Under the pieces are notes generated by a model. The model saw only the letters and a program-made list of their open reading frames with translations, did no database searches and was not told the DNA's origin. A program made the translations under genes and the position numbers. Shown in pieces: positions 18,401-26,252 of a stretch of 64,000 nt of DNA. The stretch is from Embleya hyalina (GTDB lineage: Bacteria; Actinomycetota; Actinomycetes; Streptomycetales; Streptomycetaceae): assembly GCF_003967355.1 (NCBI RefSeq), contig NZ_BIFH01000022.1:1-64000 (forward strand). Reading direction: 5' to 3'. Each line of letters opens with the position of its first letter. Positions within the stretch are counted from its first letter, which is position 1.

Positions 18401-18718
18401 GGGGACTTCGGTACCGACGATCTGCTTCCGAGGGATCACCCGTCCGTGCTGCGGATGACCGTCGAGGGCACGAATGCCGCCGACGTACGGGCATCGACGA
18501 TCGAGGCGTCGTTCGACGAGGGAACGACGTGGCGACGACTGACGTCCATGCCCGTCGGGGGCGGGCGTTTCGTCGCTGTGCTCCCGCCCCCGGGAACGGG
18601 CGGCGACTTCGTCGCCCTGCGCACCACGACTCACGACTCCGCCGGCAACACGATGACCCAGATCATCGAGCGTGCGTACGCCCTGAGTCCGCGGCCGGGA
18701 GGGCGATCCGGGTTCTGA
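15419..18718 (+). CDS. Large secreted subtilase (S8 peptidase)
   Basis: A 1099-residue exported protease. A signal peptide (about 1-38, ending in a GGGASA-type site) and a propeptide-like segment to ~195 precede the S8 catalytic domain, about 200-475. The triad is visible: D237 in VLDTGID, H270 in GNGHGTHVAS and S446 in SGTSMATPHVAG, with the oxyanion Asn in VVAAGNDG. The C-terminal ~600 residues form beta-rich domains, with an Ig-like segment near 520-600, as in large streptomycete secreted subtilases. The GTG at 15419 follows an AAAGGA ribosome site. It is 91 bp downstream of the sigma/membrane-protein pair and could be its target. It should degrade extracellular protein; the substrate is unknown. 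Confidence 0.92.
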   Translation: MHRYGKRSGKTSASIGAAAIVLTATLVSGGGASAVGLSAPADRTPTGRPETGEAHDKVTLVTGDRVRVDRLSKGRVTAVSVEPGPGREGMVFTQWRSGASVSVVPADALGLLDQGVLDARLFDVTGLLRAGYDDRSRPTVPLIVQSDDPGVLRRGPGRELPSIGARALLEPKSTTGEFWQSVTTGSSQTRVAAPGITRIWLDGRVAADLDLSVPQIGAPSAWQAGYSGQGVRTAVLDTGIDPTHPDLVDAVTQSADFTDNVKGVRDGNGHGTHVASIVTGGSSTTSGSYKGVAPDSTLLVGKVLDDEGFGSESRIIAGMQWATDNGARVVNMSLGSGPGNGKDPMSLAVDRLTATTGALFVVAAGNDGPIGGKVSAPGAATAALTVGAIDRDGSVAPFSSTGPRLGDQALKPELTAPGVAIAAARAAGTHAGTPVGDSHTRLSGTSMATPHVAGAAALLAQQHPTWRADRLKAALIGTAEPTPDTDVFAQGAGRVEVTRAVTQNVFAEQSTLSLFSKWPHTSPVVHPLTYRNDGDTPESLDLRVEGTSAITLDSTHVTVPAHGTVDVTVTFTASGTGQAPLGAILLATGTNGRTVRVPISAHAESEMYDVTLDVRDRNGGLPQTSAVRLVDLRSGESFRPTRAGDSLVVRVPKGRYGVDAMIRTPAGTDAASWTVAGTPEVTVARNVSLALDARAGKPVTVDLDNSTVGLRVRRLAVAQTIAGVPQEGEITATDPKTLLYAVPTEKVTSRSYSLVMREFRSDARTAYNLTLLHEGGIPKDPSYRVRTRDLAEVRTRIHGDNRSVSGSLSRMSELDESGLGSGWFHDVAIPGTTTEYFSAGPRMTWSGYLQSDAGDETGPVTRYAPGRRTVETWNAPAFSPIVASTRCGDAIHAELHPFSASAPGHTGSATAGPWTGRVTLLRDDLEVSSSDTPSSAELGGLLSGPARYTMRLEGRRDKAVTATRVRAEWTFVSSRPTEQECVKEVAPLFATRLDGDFGTDDLLPRDHPSVLRMTVEGTNAADVRASTIEASFDEGTTWRRLTSMPVGGGRFVAVLPPPGTGGDFVALRTTTHDSAGNTMTQIIERAYALSPRPGGRSGF

Positions 18719-19304
18719 CGGCGAGTTGGCGCCGGGCCTCCCCCGACACCGCGTCCAGCATGTTCGGTTGATCCGAGACTTCGCCTCGGGCTCGGTCAAG
18801 ACGCTCGCGAGCGAGCTTGTGCGCGGCGGGCAGATGACGGCGACGGCCCGGTTCGCGACGCGGTGGGCCCGGCCGGAGCGGGAGGTTCGCGGTCGGGCCC
18901 GTCGCGTTGCCGTCAGACGCTGACGCCGTGGCTGCGCAGCCACGTCATCGGGTTGACCGCGGAGCCGTGGTTCGGCGTGGTGTCGCGTTCTTCCTATGAT
19001 TTGCCGCCGCGACTCGGAATATTGAATGGTTCAGGTCGATGCCGTGGCCCGCGCTGTCTTCTGCGCGTCCGACATACCCGGCCGCCCAATCCTCGCCACG
19101 CAACACCCGAGCACCTCTTCTCCCGGGACTGTCGCATCGACCGGTTCAACCCATCGCCGCTTCGCCGAAAATGCGTTCTCCTCGCGGATTTTCCGATTCT
19201 CACGCTCCAGTTGCCGTTCACGCTCCGCCGGGGCATCGCGATCACGTGACTTCACTCCCGGTCCTGCCCTTGGGATGGAAAGCGAGTATGAACAATGACT
19301 GCAT
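18719..19304. other. Gap holding an IS3-like trace
   Basis: About 585 bp without an intact gene. Plus-strand frames are Arg/Pro/Ser-rich and unrecognised. The minus strand carries a short coiled-coil segment typical of IS3 OrfA at 19157-19231. The promoter of the HEAT-repeat gene should lie near the right edge. Confidence 0.5.
19157..19231 (-). pseudogene. Possible IS3 OrfA coiled-coil remnant
   Basis: The minus strand encodes AERERQLERENRKIREENAF. IS3-family OrfA proteins end in a leucine-zipper-like segment of the form ...LRRENRxLRxENEFLKKAxAFFA..., and this fragment matches its charge pattern. No HTH precedes it and no OrfB follows. With only ~25 residues the call is tentative. Confidence 0.3.
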
Positions 19305-20564
19305 ATGACGACCTTTGATGCACTGGACGGCCTGGATGCCGTCGACTGGGCGGGGTTGAGACACGCGTACGGTCCCGCCGGGGATGTGCCGGCCCAGATC
19401 CGCGCGCTGACTTCGGATGATCCCGCGACCTGCGAGAGCGCGTTGGGGGCCCTGTACGGAAACATCTTCCACCAGGGCTCCCGCTACGAAGCCTCCACGT
19501 ACGCCGTACCCTTCCTCGTCGGGCTGGCGGCGGATACGGCCACGCCGGGCCGTGCCGAGATTCTCGCGTTGATCGGCGCGCTCACGGTCGGCTTCGACGA
19601 AAGCCACCTCCCCCAGGGCCTGGACATCACGGGCCGGCGGGCCGAGGTCGAGGAACTACGCTCCGGAGACCGCGACACAATGCGCCGCCGCCTCGAGAAG
19701 TGGGTGGACGAAGCGGTCGACGAGGGAGACCGTCGAGTGCGCGAAATGCGGCTGCGCATGTTCGATCCCGAAGAATCCTACGAGTCGGCACGCCACGAGT
19801 CGGCCGTCTACGACGCGGTCAGGGCGCAGGTGCCGCGGCTGGCTGTCCTGCTCGACGATCCCGATCCCAGGGTCCGCGCCCAAGCGGCGTATACGCTGGC
19901 CTGGTTCCCCGAGGAGTCGGAGCACATCCTGCCGCGGCTGCACGGTCTGCTCGCCGTGGAACCGCTGCCCTCGGTCGAAGCCACCGCCCTGATCGCCACC
20001 GCGCTCATGGCCTCCGCGGACGACGCCGGGACGGCACGCGTACTGCGTCGGCGCCTGAGCGCCGGCGAACCCGTGGTGCGCTGGGCTGCCGCAACCGGGT
20101 TGGCGCGTTTGGGGTCGCCGGACGAGGAGGTGGTCGAGATCCTGGCGGCGGCCGTGGTCGACCCTCCCGAACAGGGCGTACCCGGCATTCCATTCCACGA
20201 AGGGGACCTGCGCGGCTATGCCTCGATCGCCCTGGTCGCGGCCGACCGGGCCATCGGGATCGGTGCCCTCGACGTTCTGCTGGCGGGCCTGGCCCGGACG
20301 TCGGGACCGTCGGCCTTCGCCGTGACCGCAGCCGCGCTGCACACAGCCTTCGGCTCCGACAGGCCATACCCCCTCCCCCCGTACAAGGAGCTCGACGCCG
20401 TGACGCGCAAGGTCGTACGCGCCCTGGCCGAGCTGGATGAACACACCTGGCAGTGGGCGAACTTCCGCCTCATGCTCAGGCCGTACAACCTGCCCGGAGA
20501 CCGCGCCGCGTGCAGGCGCTACGTCGGATCGGCGGCGGAGCCCGCCGAAGACGCTCCCTTCTGA
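19305..20564 (+). CDS. HEAT-repeat protein
   Basis: A 419-residue soluble protein. Helical repeats are visible from about residue 165: VPRLAVLLDDPDPRVRAQAAYTLAWF, then similar D-x-x-V-R-x-x-A-A units at about 240-265 (GEPVVRWAAATGLARLGSPDEEV) and beyond. HEAT repeats make a curved scaffold for protein binding. The N-terminal ~150 residues are conserved-looking (FHQGSRYEASTYAVPFLVGLAA) and typical of a family of actinobacterial HEAT proteins of unknown role. No membrane segment or signal is present. It stands alone between two gene-poor stretches. Confidence 0.8.
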   Translation: MTTFDALDGLDAVDWAGLRHAYGPAGDVPAQIRALTSDDPATCESALGALYGNIFHQGSRYEASTYAVPFLVGLAADTATPGRAEILALIGALTVGFDESHLPQGLDITGRRAEVEELRSGDRDTMRRRLEKWVDEAVDEGDRRVREMRLRMFDPEESYESARHESAVYDAVRAQVPRLAVLLDDPDPRVRAQAAYTLAWFPEESEHILPRLHGLLAVEPLPSVEATALIATALMASADDAGTARVLRRRLSAGEPVVRWAAATGLARLGSPDEEVVEILAAAVVDPPEQGVPGIPFHEGDLRGYASIALVAADRAIGIGALDVLLAGLARTSGPSAFAVTAAALHTAFGSDRPYPLPPYKELDAVTRKVVRALAELDEHTWQWANFRLMLRPYNLPGDRAACRRYVGSAAEPAEDAPF

Positions 20565-21403
20565 GTGGACACCCCGAAGGCGAAAACGTCTTCGGATGCG
20601 ATCAACCCACGGCTCTCCGCAACGTCGTGTGCGCGCCTGGGTTCCGCACGGACACCTCGTGGCATTTCAATGCTCCGGTGACCGCGGTATTCCGCCGCCC
20701 GTCGCATCCACACGCCAACCCGCCGACGTCGCAAGGGACGGGTTTTTCCAAGCCGTCTGCGCACGGGTGACCGAGGCTGGAACCGTGTGGACATCTCGCG
20801 ACGGCCGGCCGCCCTTTCGCTCGACGGGCAACCCACCCGGTACGAGAGGCGTCACGTGCCGATCCATCCTGACGTCGACGGGATTATCGCCGGCTGCGGC
20901 CGTGCGTGTGTGATGCCGAGACACCGACCACCTGTCCGACCGGCCGAGCACCCTGCAACGGATCGACCCGGCGTCCTGCGGTGAACTGGGGCAACACAGG
21001 GCCGAGCGGCCGGATCCCACTGTCGCGAACCACAGCCGACCGGGCGATGAAGCGTTCGGAGCCGCGCTTCTTCTCCCCGTAGTCGCCACGGAATTCGTCG
21101 CTTCTCACAGGCCGGCAACGGGGCGAGTACTTCGCAAACGTGTGACGGCCCCGCCCCGTGCCGGCAACTCCGCTCGGTCGGGCGAGCACTACTGAGGTTT
21201 CGTCGCGGCACCGCCCCGGAACCGGGTTCTCCTTCCACGGCCTCGCGCCGCTTTCCGACCGACCGGAAGGGGCCGTGTTCGTCGCTCGGGAACTTGGCCG
21301 GACGAATTCCGGATCGGCTGTCGTGACACGTCCTTCGTCGCGGTTCTTCAGCGAGTTGCTTCCCAAACAAGTCCCCGACTCGAGGGCAGGTTTCGTGTTC
21401 CCG
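20565..21403. other. Long gap, no gene recognised
   Basis: About 840 bp. Open frames exist on both strands but translate into Arg/Pro/Ser-rich sequence with no motif. A weak CCGAAG...CTTCGG inverted repeat follows the HEAT gene and may end its transcript. An earlier start for the membrane protein, at 21158, would cover part of this region but gives an implausible N-terminus. Confidence 0.5.
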
Positions 21404-22603
21404 ATGCTTCGCCGAGCCCGCTCGGCGGCGAACGACGAGATGCCGGCAGTCAAGCCCGTCGGGCATCTCGCGTCGCGGTCGGCACCTGGTCCACCCGGAC
21501 CGGGGCGAGTCCGGCCGATGACCCCGGCGGTGGCCGCCGTCTCTGTGCTGGTCGCGGCGTACACCGGCATGCGCATGCCCAGTGCCTGGTCCGCGAGTCT
21601 GCAATCGGTGTCGTTCCGGGACGGTTTCCACCGCCGGTTCCTGGTCGGCACGGTCATGAACCCAATCGCGGAAACGGCCGGGTACCCGTACTGGATATAC
21701 GCGCTGCTGTCGTTCCTGATACTCGCGGGCCTGCTGGCGGTACTGATCTCTCAGGCGGTCTCCACACACCTTCCCGCGCGGCGCCTCCTCGTCTTCGGGT
21801 TCTTCCTGTTGCCTACCGGCGGCTACCTGTTTCACGAGGTCGGTTACTTCGACCAGATTCTCTATCTGCTGCTTTTCGGCGCGCTGTGGATGCTCGGCCG
21901 GGGTCGGTGGCTCCCCGCGTCCCTGCTGCTGGTACTGGCGATGTGTGTGCACGAGATAGCCGCATTGACCGTGCTACCGCTGTTCTTCGTGGCCTGTCTA
22001 CGGACGCTGGCGCCGGCTCGGGCGATAGTGGCGGCCGCCCCAGCCTGTGTGACCGGGTTGCTGATTTTGACGATCGAGCCGACGGCGCCGGAAACCTCGC
22101 TCGCGTTGCAGCGCAAACTGGAGGCCGCCCACTTCCCGGTACGACCGGATGCCCTCGAAGTGTTTTCGCGGTCACAGGCCAACAGTTGGAAGCTGTACTC
22201 GCGATGGGATGTCTTCCTGTACCTCTTGCCCCTCGTCGTCCTGATCGCCATCGCGCTGCTCCTGTTCGTGCGGACCGGTGACCGCCCACCCAAGCTGCCG
22301 GCGATGTCGGTGTTGGCGGCACTTGCCCCCGCCATGGCGACCCTCGCGGGCTGGGACCGCGAGCGCTGGGCTTTCCTCCTGATCGTCAACTTCTTCATCG
22401 TTTTGTGGATCTGGTTCGGCGACTACCAACTCGACGTGAAATCCGCACAGTTCGGAGTCGCCTTCGGGGCGCTGCTGCTGACTGTGTGCGTACCTCTGAC
22501 GTACTTCGATGGCTTTTCGCCGCGTCCGCTGACCGGCAGCGGCATCAGCGAATTCTACGAACACGTCACCTCCGGACGCTTCTTCGACGAACCACGCCTG
22601 TAG
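21404..22603 (+). CDS. Polytopic membrane protein, unknown function
   Basis: A 399-residue protein with roughly nine to ten hydrophobic segments, for example YWIYALLSFLILAGLLAVLI, ILYLLLFGALWMLG, FLYLLPLVVLIAIALLLFV and FGVAFGALLLTVCVPLTYF. Short charged loops, a conserved-looking FHRRFLVGTVM near residue 80 and HEVGYFDQ before the fourth helix recall polymerase/flippase-type proteins that build surface polysaccharides, but no definite family is recognised. The ATG at 21404 was preferred; the ATG at 21518, directly before the first helix, is possible. It converges with the sigma/membrane-partner pair, and a compound hairpin separates them. Confidence 0.7.
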   Translation: MLRRARSAANDEMPAVKPVGHLASRSAPGPPGPGRVRPMTPAVAAVSVLVAAYTGMRMPSAWSASLQSVSFRDGFHRRFLVGTVMNPIAETAGYPYWIYALLSFLILAGLLAVLISQAVSTHLPARRLLVFGFFLLPTGGYLFHEVGYFDQILYLLLFGALWMLGRGRWLPASLLLVLAMCVHEIAALTVLPLFFVACLRTLAPARAIVAAAPACVTGLLILTIEPTAPETSLALQRKLEAAHFPVRPDALEVFSRSQANSWKLYSRWDVFLYLLPLVVLIAIALLLFVRTGDRPPKLPAMSVLAALAPAMATLAGWDRERWAFLLIVNFFIVLWIWFGDYQLDVKSAQFGVAFGALLLTVCVPLTYFDGFSPRPLTGSGISEFYEHVTSGRFFDEPRL

Positions 22604-22651
22604 CACTCCCACTCACTGCGCTCGTCGATCCGGGCGGAGGCGCGCTCCTCA

Positions 22652-22692
22652 CTGGGGGAACCCTGACGCCGGGCGGCGTTGGCGGCCCCCAG
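22652..22692. terminator. Compound hairpin between convergent genes
   Basis: CTGGGGG at 22652-22658 pairs with CCCCCAG at 22686-22692 and encloses an inner ACGCCG/CGGCGT hairpin. It sits between the stops of two convergent genes, so it probably serves both. Confidence 0.5.
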
Positions 22693-22739
22693 CGATGGAC
22701 GTGGGCGACGCGAAGCATCGTGGCGACTCGATGCACGCC

Positions 22740-23513
22740 TCACGGTGGTGGGTCGAGTGCAATCGCGAGCGGTAGCTTGGCGATCAACAACGGGTTCGAA
22801 GCGTCGAGCGGGCGATCGCCGATCCGGGTGCCCTGCGCCTTCGGCGGTGTCATCACCAGGGCCAGTGTGTACCTGCCCGGATCCGCCCATACCTGCTGCC
22901 AGGTCGCCGCTCCACACAGCCAGTCGGGGGCCAACTGCCGGATCGTCCGATCCCCAAGAGGCCAATCCGGGCTGCGCAGCGGACGCCCCGCCGGAGTCCC
23001 CCCGGCCTGGATCGGGCCGCCCACCACGACCTCGTCCCACAACACCAACACGGTCGGATACACCTCGGTGGAGTCGAGGCCCACTGGTCGGGGCAGGCTC
23101 AGTGCGGCCGTGACCCGAGGCGGACCGTCCGGTGCCTCGGTGGGACGTTCGACGGTCAACGGCGACAGACCGACCCCGTCGAACCGCTCGGTAGTGGGAA
23201 GCCCGATCGGTCGACCGCACGTGAACAGGCCCGGCTCCTGCGCACCCCATGAAGGCGTGTCGCCGGGGACGGGCACGGCAGCCGACGGATGGGGGGACGT
23301 GGACTTGCGCGCCGCCACGGCGAAGACCCCGACCCCGCACACCGTCAGCGTCATCGCCGCCGCGGTTGCCATCCCCGCGCCACGCAACCGGCGCCGTCGC
23401 CGCCGTCGGCCGGCTTCCTTCACCAGCGCCTCCCCGGGCATCTCCCGGAGCGGGCTCGCCTCTCGGGAAAGAGTCTCCAGGGCTTGGCGGATGTCATCTC
23501 CGTTCGAGCTCAT
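22740..23513 (-). CDS. Single-pass membrane protein, probable sigma partner
   Basis: A 257-residue protein: a cytoplasmic segment of about 45 residues ending in a run of arginines, one membrane helix at about 48-67 (GMATAAAMTLTVCGVGVFAV), a Ser/Pro stalk and an extracytoplasmic domain with two cysteines (FTCGRP and WLCGAA) that may pair. Its start at 23513 lies 20 bp inside the upstream sigma-factor gene, so the two are co-translated. This matches the gene order at 14060-15327. It may restrain or tune the sigma factor, but no anti-sigma domain is recognisable. Confidence 0.65.
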   Translation of the reverse strand: MSSNGDDIRQALETLSREASPLREMPGEALVKEAGRRRRRRRLRGAGMATAAAMTLTVCGVGVFAVAARKSTSPHPSAAVPVPGDTPSWGAQEPGLFTCGRPIGLPTTERFDGVGLSPLTVERPTEAPDGPPRVTAALSLPRPVGLDSTEVYPTVLVLWDEVVVGGPIQAGGTPAGRPLRSPDWPLGDRTIRQLAPDWLCGAATWQQVWADPGRYTLALVMTPPKAQGTRIGDRPLDASNPLLIAKLPLAIALDPPP

Positions 23514-24036
23514 GATCTGCCTCCTCCTTTCCGTTCGTAGTGCCCGCACCCGTCGACATCCGCCGCAACGCGCCGCGCGCGGCGCTCAACTGGCTCTTCA
23601 CCGACCCCTGGCCACACCCCAAAATGTTGGCGATCTCGGCGACCGGAAGATCCTCCAGGTAGTACAGGACCAGACAGGCCCGCTGCCCCGGGGGCAATCG
23701 CCGCAACAACTCGCGCGTCCACAATCGCGCGGACACCTGCGACTCCGGCCCCTCAACGTCGAACAGCACCTGCCGGGCACGCAGCATCGGTCGCAAGCGC
23801 GCCCACCGACCCGCCCGCCGGGCCTCGTCGATCACGACGTTGACGACGACCCGGCGGACGTACGCCTCCAACTCCGCGAGGTCGCGCGGGTGCTGCCGAG
23901 CGAGGGTACGGACCAATGCCTCCTGGACGAGGTCGTCGGCCCGGTCGTCGTCCCCACACAACAAAAAGGCGTAGCGCTTGAGTGCCTGGCCGCGAGCGGC
24001 CACCAAGGACCGCACAGCTTCCGCGTCAACCCCCAT
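23494..24036 (-). CDS. SigE-type ECF RNA polymerase sigma factor
   Basis: A 180-residue sigma factor. Region 2 spans about 12-78 (ALKRYAFLLCGDDDRADDLVQE then YVRRVVVNVVIDEARRAGRW) and region 4 about 108-160 (LRRLPPGQRACLVLYYLEDL then IANILGCGQGSVKSQLSAARGAL). It belongs to the SigE-like ECF group. The start at 24036 (MGVDAEAV) fits the family length; an upstream in-frame start at 24084 would add 16 residues. It overlaps its membrane partner, mirroring the module at 14 kb. What triggers it is unknown. Confidence 0.88.
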   Translation of the reverse strand: MGVDAEAVRSLVAARGQALKRYAFLLCGDDDRADDLVQEALVRTLARQHPRDLAELEAYVRRVVVNVVIDEARRAGRWARLRPMLRARQVLFDVEGPESQVSARLWTRELLRRLPPGQRACLVLYYLEDLPVAEIANILGCGQGSVKSQLSAARGALRRMSTGAGTTNGKEEADHELERR

Positions 24037-24493
24037 CCGTCCTCCCCGCTCGCGCGTCGGAACCCTCGTCGGGATCTCCGTCACACCCGTATAGAACGAA
24101 CATCCCGTGCGAGGGGTTGGCTACCTCGACCAAACGATTTCTCGTGAAGCCCAACGCCTTCCGGTGGGAGGCTTCGATGGCCATCCGGTATCGCCGTCCG
24201 TGAATCGATCCCTTCACGATCGACCCGGCGAACCGTCGGGTGCCATGGGCCGGTGACGGGTCCATGCCGGGGGCGGACTCCTCGATGCCGGTCACGTTAT
24301 GCGTGTCCGCGTGCGGCTTCGCGCCGACCGCGGACTCGACGGAGAAAGACGCGGCGCGCGCCGGTGGTTGGGTCCGCGATCCGGCGGCTTCCTACAAGCG
24401 CACCGACGTACGTGGGAGCACGCTTGCCGGATGCGGTGCGGGCGTCCAGGACGGCGCCCACGCCCTTGCCCGAAACACGGAATGAGAGAAACC
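24037..24493. other. Intergenic between divergent sigma and WhiB genes
   Basis: About 457 bp between a minus-strand sigma gene and a plus-strand WhiB-like gene. It should contain both promoters. Short open frames on both strands are not recognised. Confidence 0.5.
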
Positions 24494-24838
24494 ATGTTCA
24501 CCGCGAGACGTGCTGCCCGAGAGGTGTACTCGGAGCCGACTCTGCATGACCGGATACGAGCACTGGGCGGCGCGGTGCCGTGCCGCTCACGCGATCCGGA
24601 GGCCTTCTTCGACGAGACGTTCACAGGCATCGAGAGCGCCAAGTCGACGTGCCGAGCGTGCCTGTTGAATACGCTCTGCCTGACCGAGGCCCTGGCCCGC
24701 AATGAGTCATGGGGGGTCTGGGGTGGGGAACTACTGCGCAACGGCGCGGTGGTTCGCACGACGGGCAGCCTGACGAGCGCTTCGCCATCACCGAGTCGCC
24801 CGGCCGCGCCGAGGCAGCCGGTTCGACGAGCCTGCTGA
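24494..24838 (+). CDS. WhiB-like iron-sulfur regulator
   Basis: A 114-residue protein with the WhiB signature: four cysteines at 30, 53, 56 and 62 (C-x22-C-x2-C-x5-C), expected to hold a [4Fe-4S] cluster, then the G-V-W-G-G turn at about 74-78. The basic C-terminal tail (RPAAPRQPVRRAC) would contact DNA. Wbl proteins bind the primary sigma factor region 4 and respond to redox or nitric oxide. An in-frame ATG at 24482 is also possible. The C-terminal half is longer and more Ser/Pro-rich than in core WhiB paralogues, so it is likely an accessory Wbl. It lies divergent from a sigma-factor gene. Confidence 0.88.
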   Translation: MFTARRAAREVYSEPTLHDRIRALGGAVPCRSRDPEAFFDETFTGIESAKSTCRACLLNTLCLTEALARNESWGVWGGELLRNGAVVRTTGSLTSASPSPSRPAAPRQPVRRAC

Positions 24839-25075
24839 GAATCGTCCACGTTTTCGGACTATCGCCGAGGCGGCGGAGGAGCCGCGGCGCGGAGACCACC
24901 GAGACGGATCCGGACGCGTTGGTTCGCGACTTCGGTGACGCCGCGGATGGCTTGGAGCCGACCTGCGATGCGAGCGACCGGAGACGGGATCGTTTCTCGG
25001 CAACCGCGATGCGGGACGCGGCAAAGCTTGGCCGTGTTCCGCGTCCCGAGTCTCGCGACGGGGCGACAATCCGCG

Positions 25076-25640
25076 TCAGGCGACTCCCGAGGTGCGTCGA
25101 CGCCTGGCGTACAGGGCAGCGGCCGCACCGGCCACGAGGAGCGCGGCACTCGCGATTGCCAGGGGGACCTCGTTTCCGCATAGACGAGGCTCTGGGCCGG
25201 CGGCTCCAACTGGCCGCGGTGGTTGACCGAAACGCTGCCCTTCACGGTCTTGCCGTTCTTGTCGACCACGGTCAGGTCGGCGTTCTGCGGGACCGTGACC
25301 CCGGCGCCGGCGGTGAGCGCGAAATTCCACGATTCGCTGTCGAGCCCGATGGTATTGGCCGCACAGGTGTACACCAGGCCGCTGCCGGAGCAGGTGGAAC
25401 CGGGCTTGATGGTCCACCCCGGTCAACGCCTTGTCGAACGTGAAGGTGGCCGTATCCCCCTTGGGGCCTTCACGATCACGTTCTCCGTGTCGCCCGGGCG
25501 TACGTTGAGCCGCTCGCTCCCGCCGGCGAACGCGAGTTCGTCGACCGGCGCGGCGGCGACGACGGAGAGACACAAGCCCCGGACGGTGATGCGCGCATTC
25601 CGGCGGGGACCGGGGGCCGGCGCGCCGTGCCGGCCGAGCT
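25076..25640 (-). pseudogene. Cell-surface protein gene broken by frameshifts
   Basis: Three reading frames must be joined to recover one protein. In order on the minus strand: a segment with SERLNVRPGDTENVIVKA near 25500, then KGDTATFTFDKALTGVD near 25440, then TIKPGSTCSGSGLVYTCAAN through KNGKTVKGSVSVNHRGQLEP at about 25400-25190, and finally PLAIASAALLVAGAAAALYA with RRRR at the end, near 25100. The product would be a beta-sandwich domain with a disulfide, then a C-terminal membrane helix and basic tail, the layout of actinomycete surface-anchored proteins. At least three frame changes are needed, so it is inactive or the sequence has errors. Confidence 0.7.
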
Positions 25641-25753
25641 CCGGAGGGCCGTCGCGATCCACAAGCGGTTCGGCGCCGCCGAGCCCGCTTCGGTCGGTGC
25701 GTTCCTGGCGGAGCCGGAAGGCGACGCCGGCGAGCCGGGGGCGCGGAATCGAG

Positions 25754-26024
25754 TCACCGGTGACTGAAGACCACGATCAGGTCCGCCCACGTCCCGTCGC
25801 CGATTGCGGGACCATCGCGAACACTCGGTCCCCGACCTGTAATTGCTGCGACGCCGTACCCGGATCCAGCACTACGCCCGCGACGTCCCAACCGAGCACC
25901 ATGGGCGGGGCCGCATGTCGCCGCGGATCCCGCCGGCCCGAGTCTTGTCGTCGACCGGGTCGACGGCGCTCGCGATCGTGCGGACCAGGACGTCTCCGGG
26001 CTCTCGACGTGGCTCCCGTAGGTC
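25754..26024 (-). pseudogene. Fragment of zinc-independent quinone-oxidoreductase-like gene
   Basis: Three frames together give GDVLVRTIASAVDPVDDKTR, then PPMVLGWDVAGVVLDPGTAS with VGDRVFAMVPQ, then GTWADLIVV and a stop. These match residues ~27-110 of the intact oxidoreductase at 38048-38959 almost word for word (GDVLVRTIASAINPVDDKTR; APPMVLGWDVAGVVLDPGAA). Two frameshifts and a premature end leave only the N-terminal GroES-like part. It is a degraded second copy. Confidence 0.8.
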
Positions 26025-26252
26025 GGCGTGAATGCGAGTAGGAATCGCCCTGTTCGCTGTTCGAGATCGTCTCGGTTCGGTGGTGGGGCCACCGGTGGCA
26101 GCTCCCGATACAACCGCGCCCGGGCCACCGGGCACGGTCGCACATCCGCGATGACGACTTCGACATCGGTCACGACCTCGACTTGGGCGCGAGGCGGCAG
26201 ATCCCAGGGACGGTACGCCCCACGTCCGCCGGGACGAGTCGGCCGGGACGAG

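Noticed and set aside
20565-21403. Attachment site or mobile-element end in the gap
   Set aside because: No tRNA, integrase or direct repeats were found nearby.
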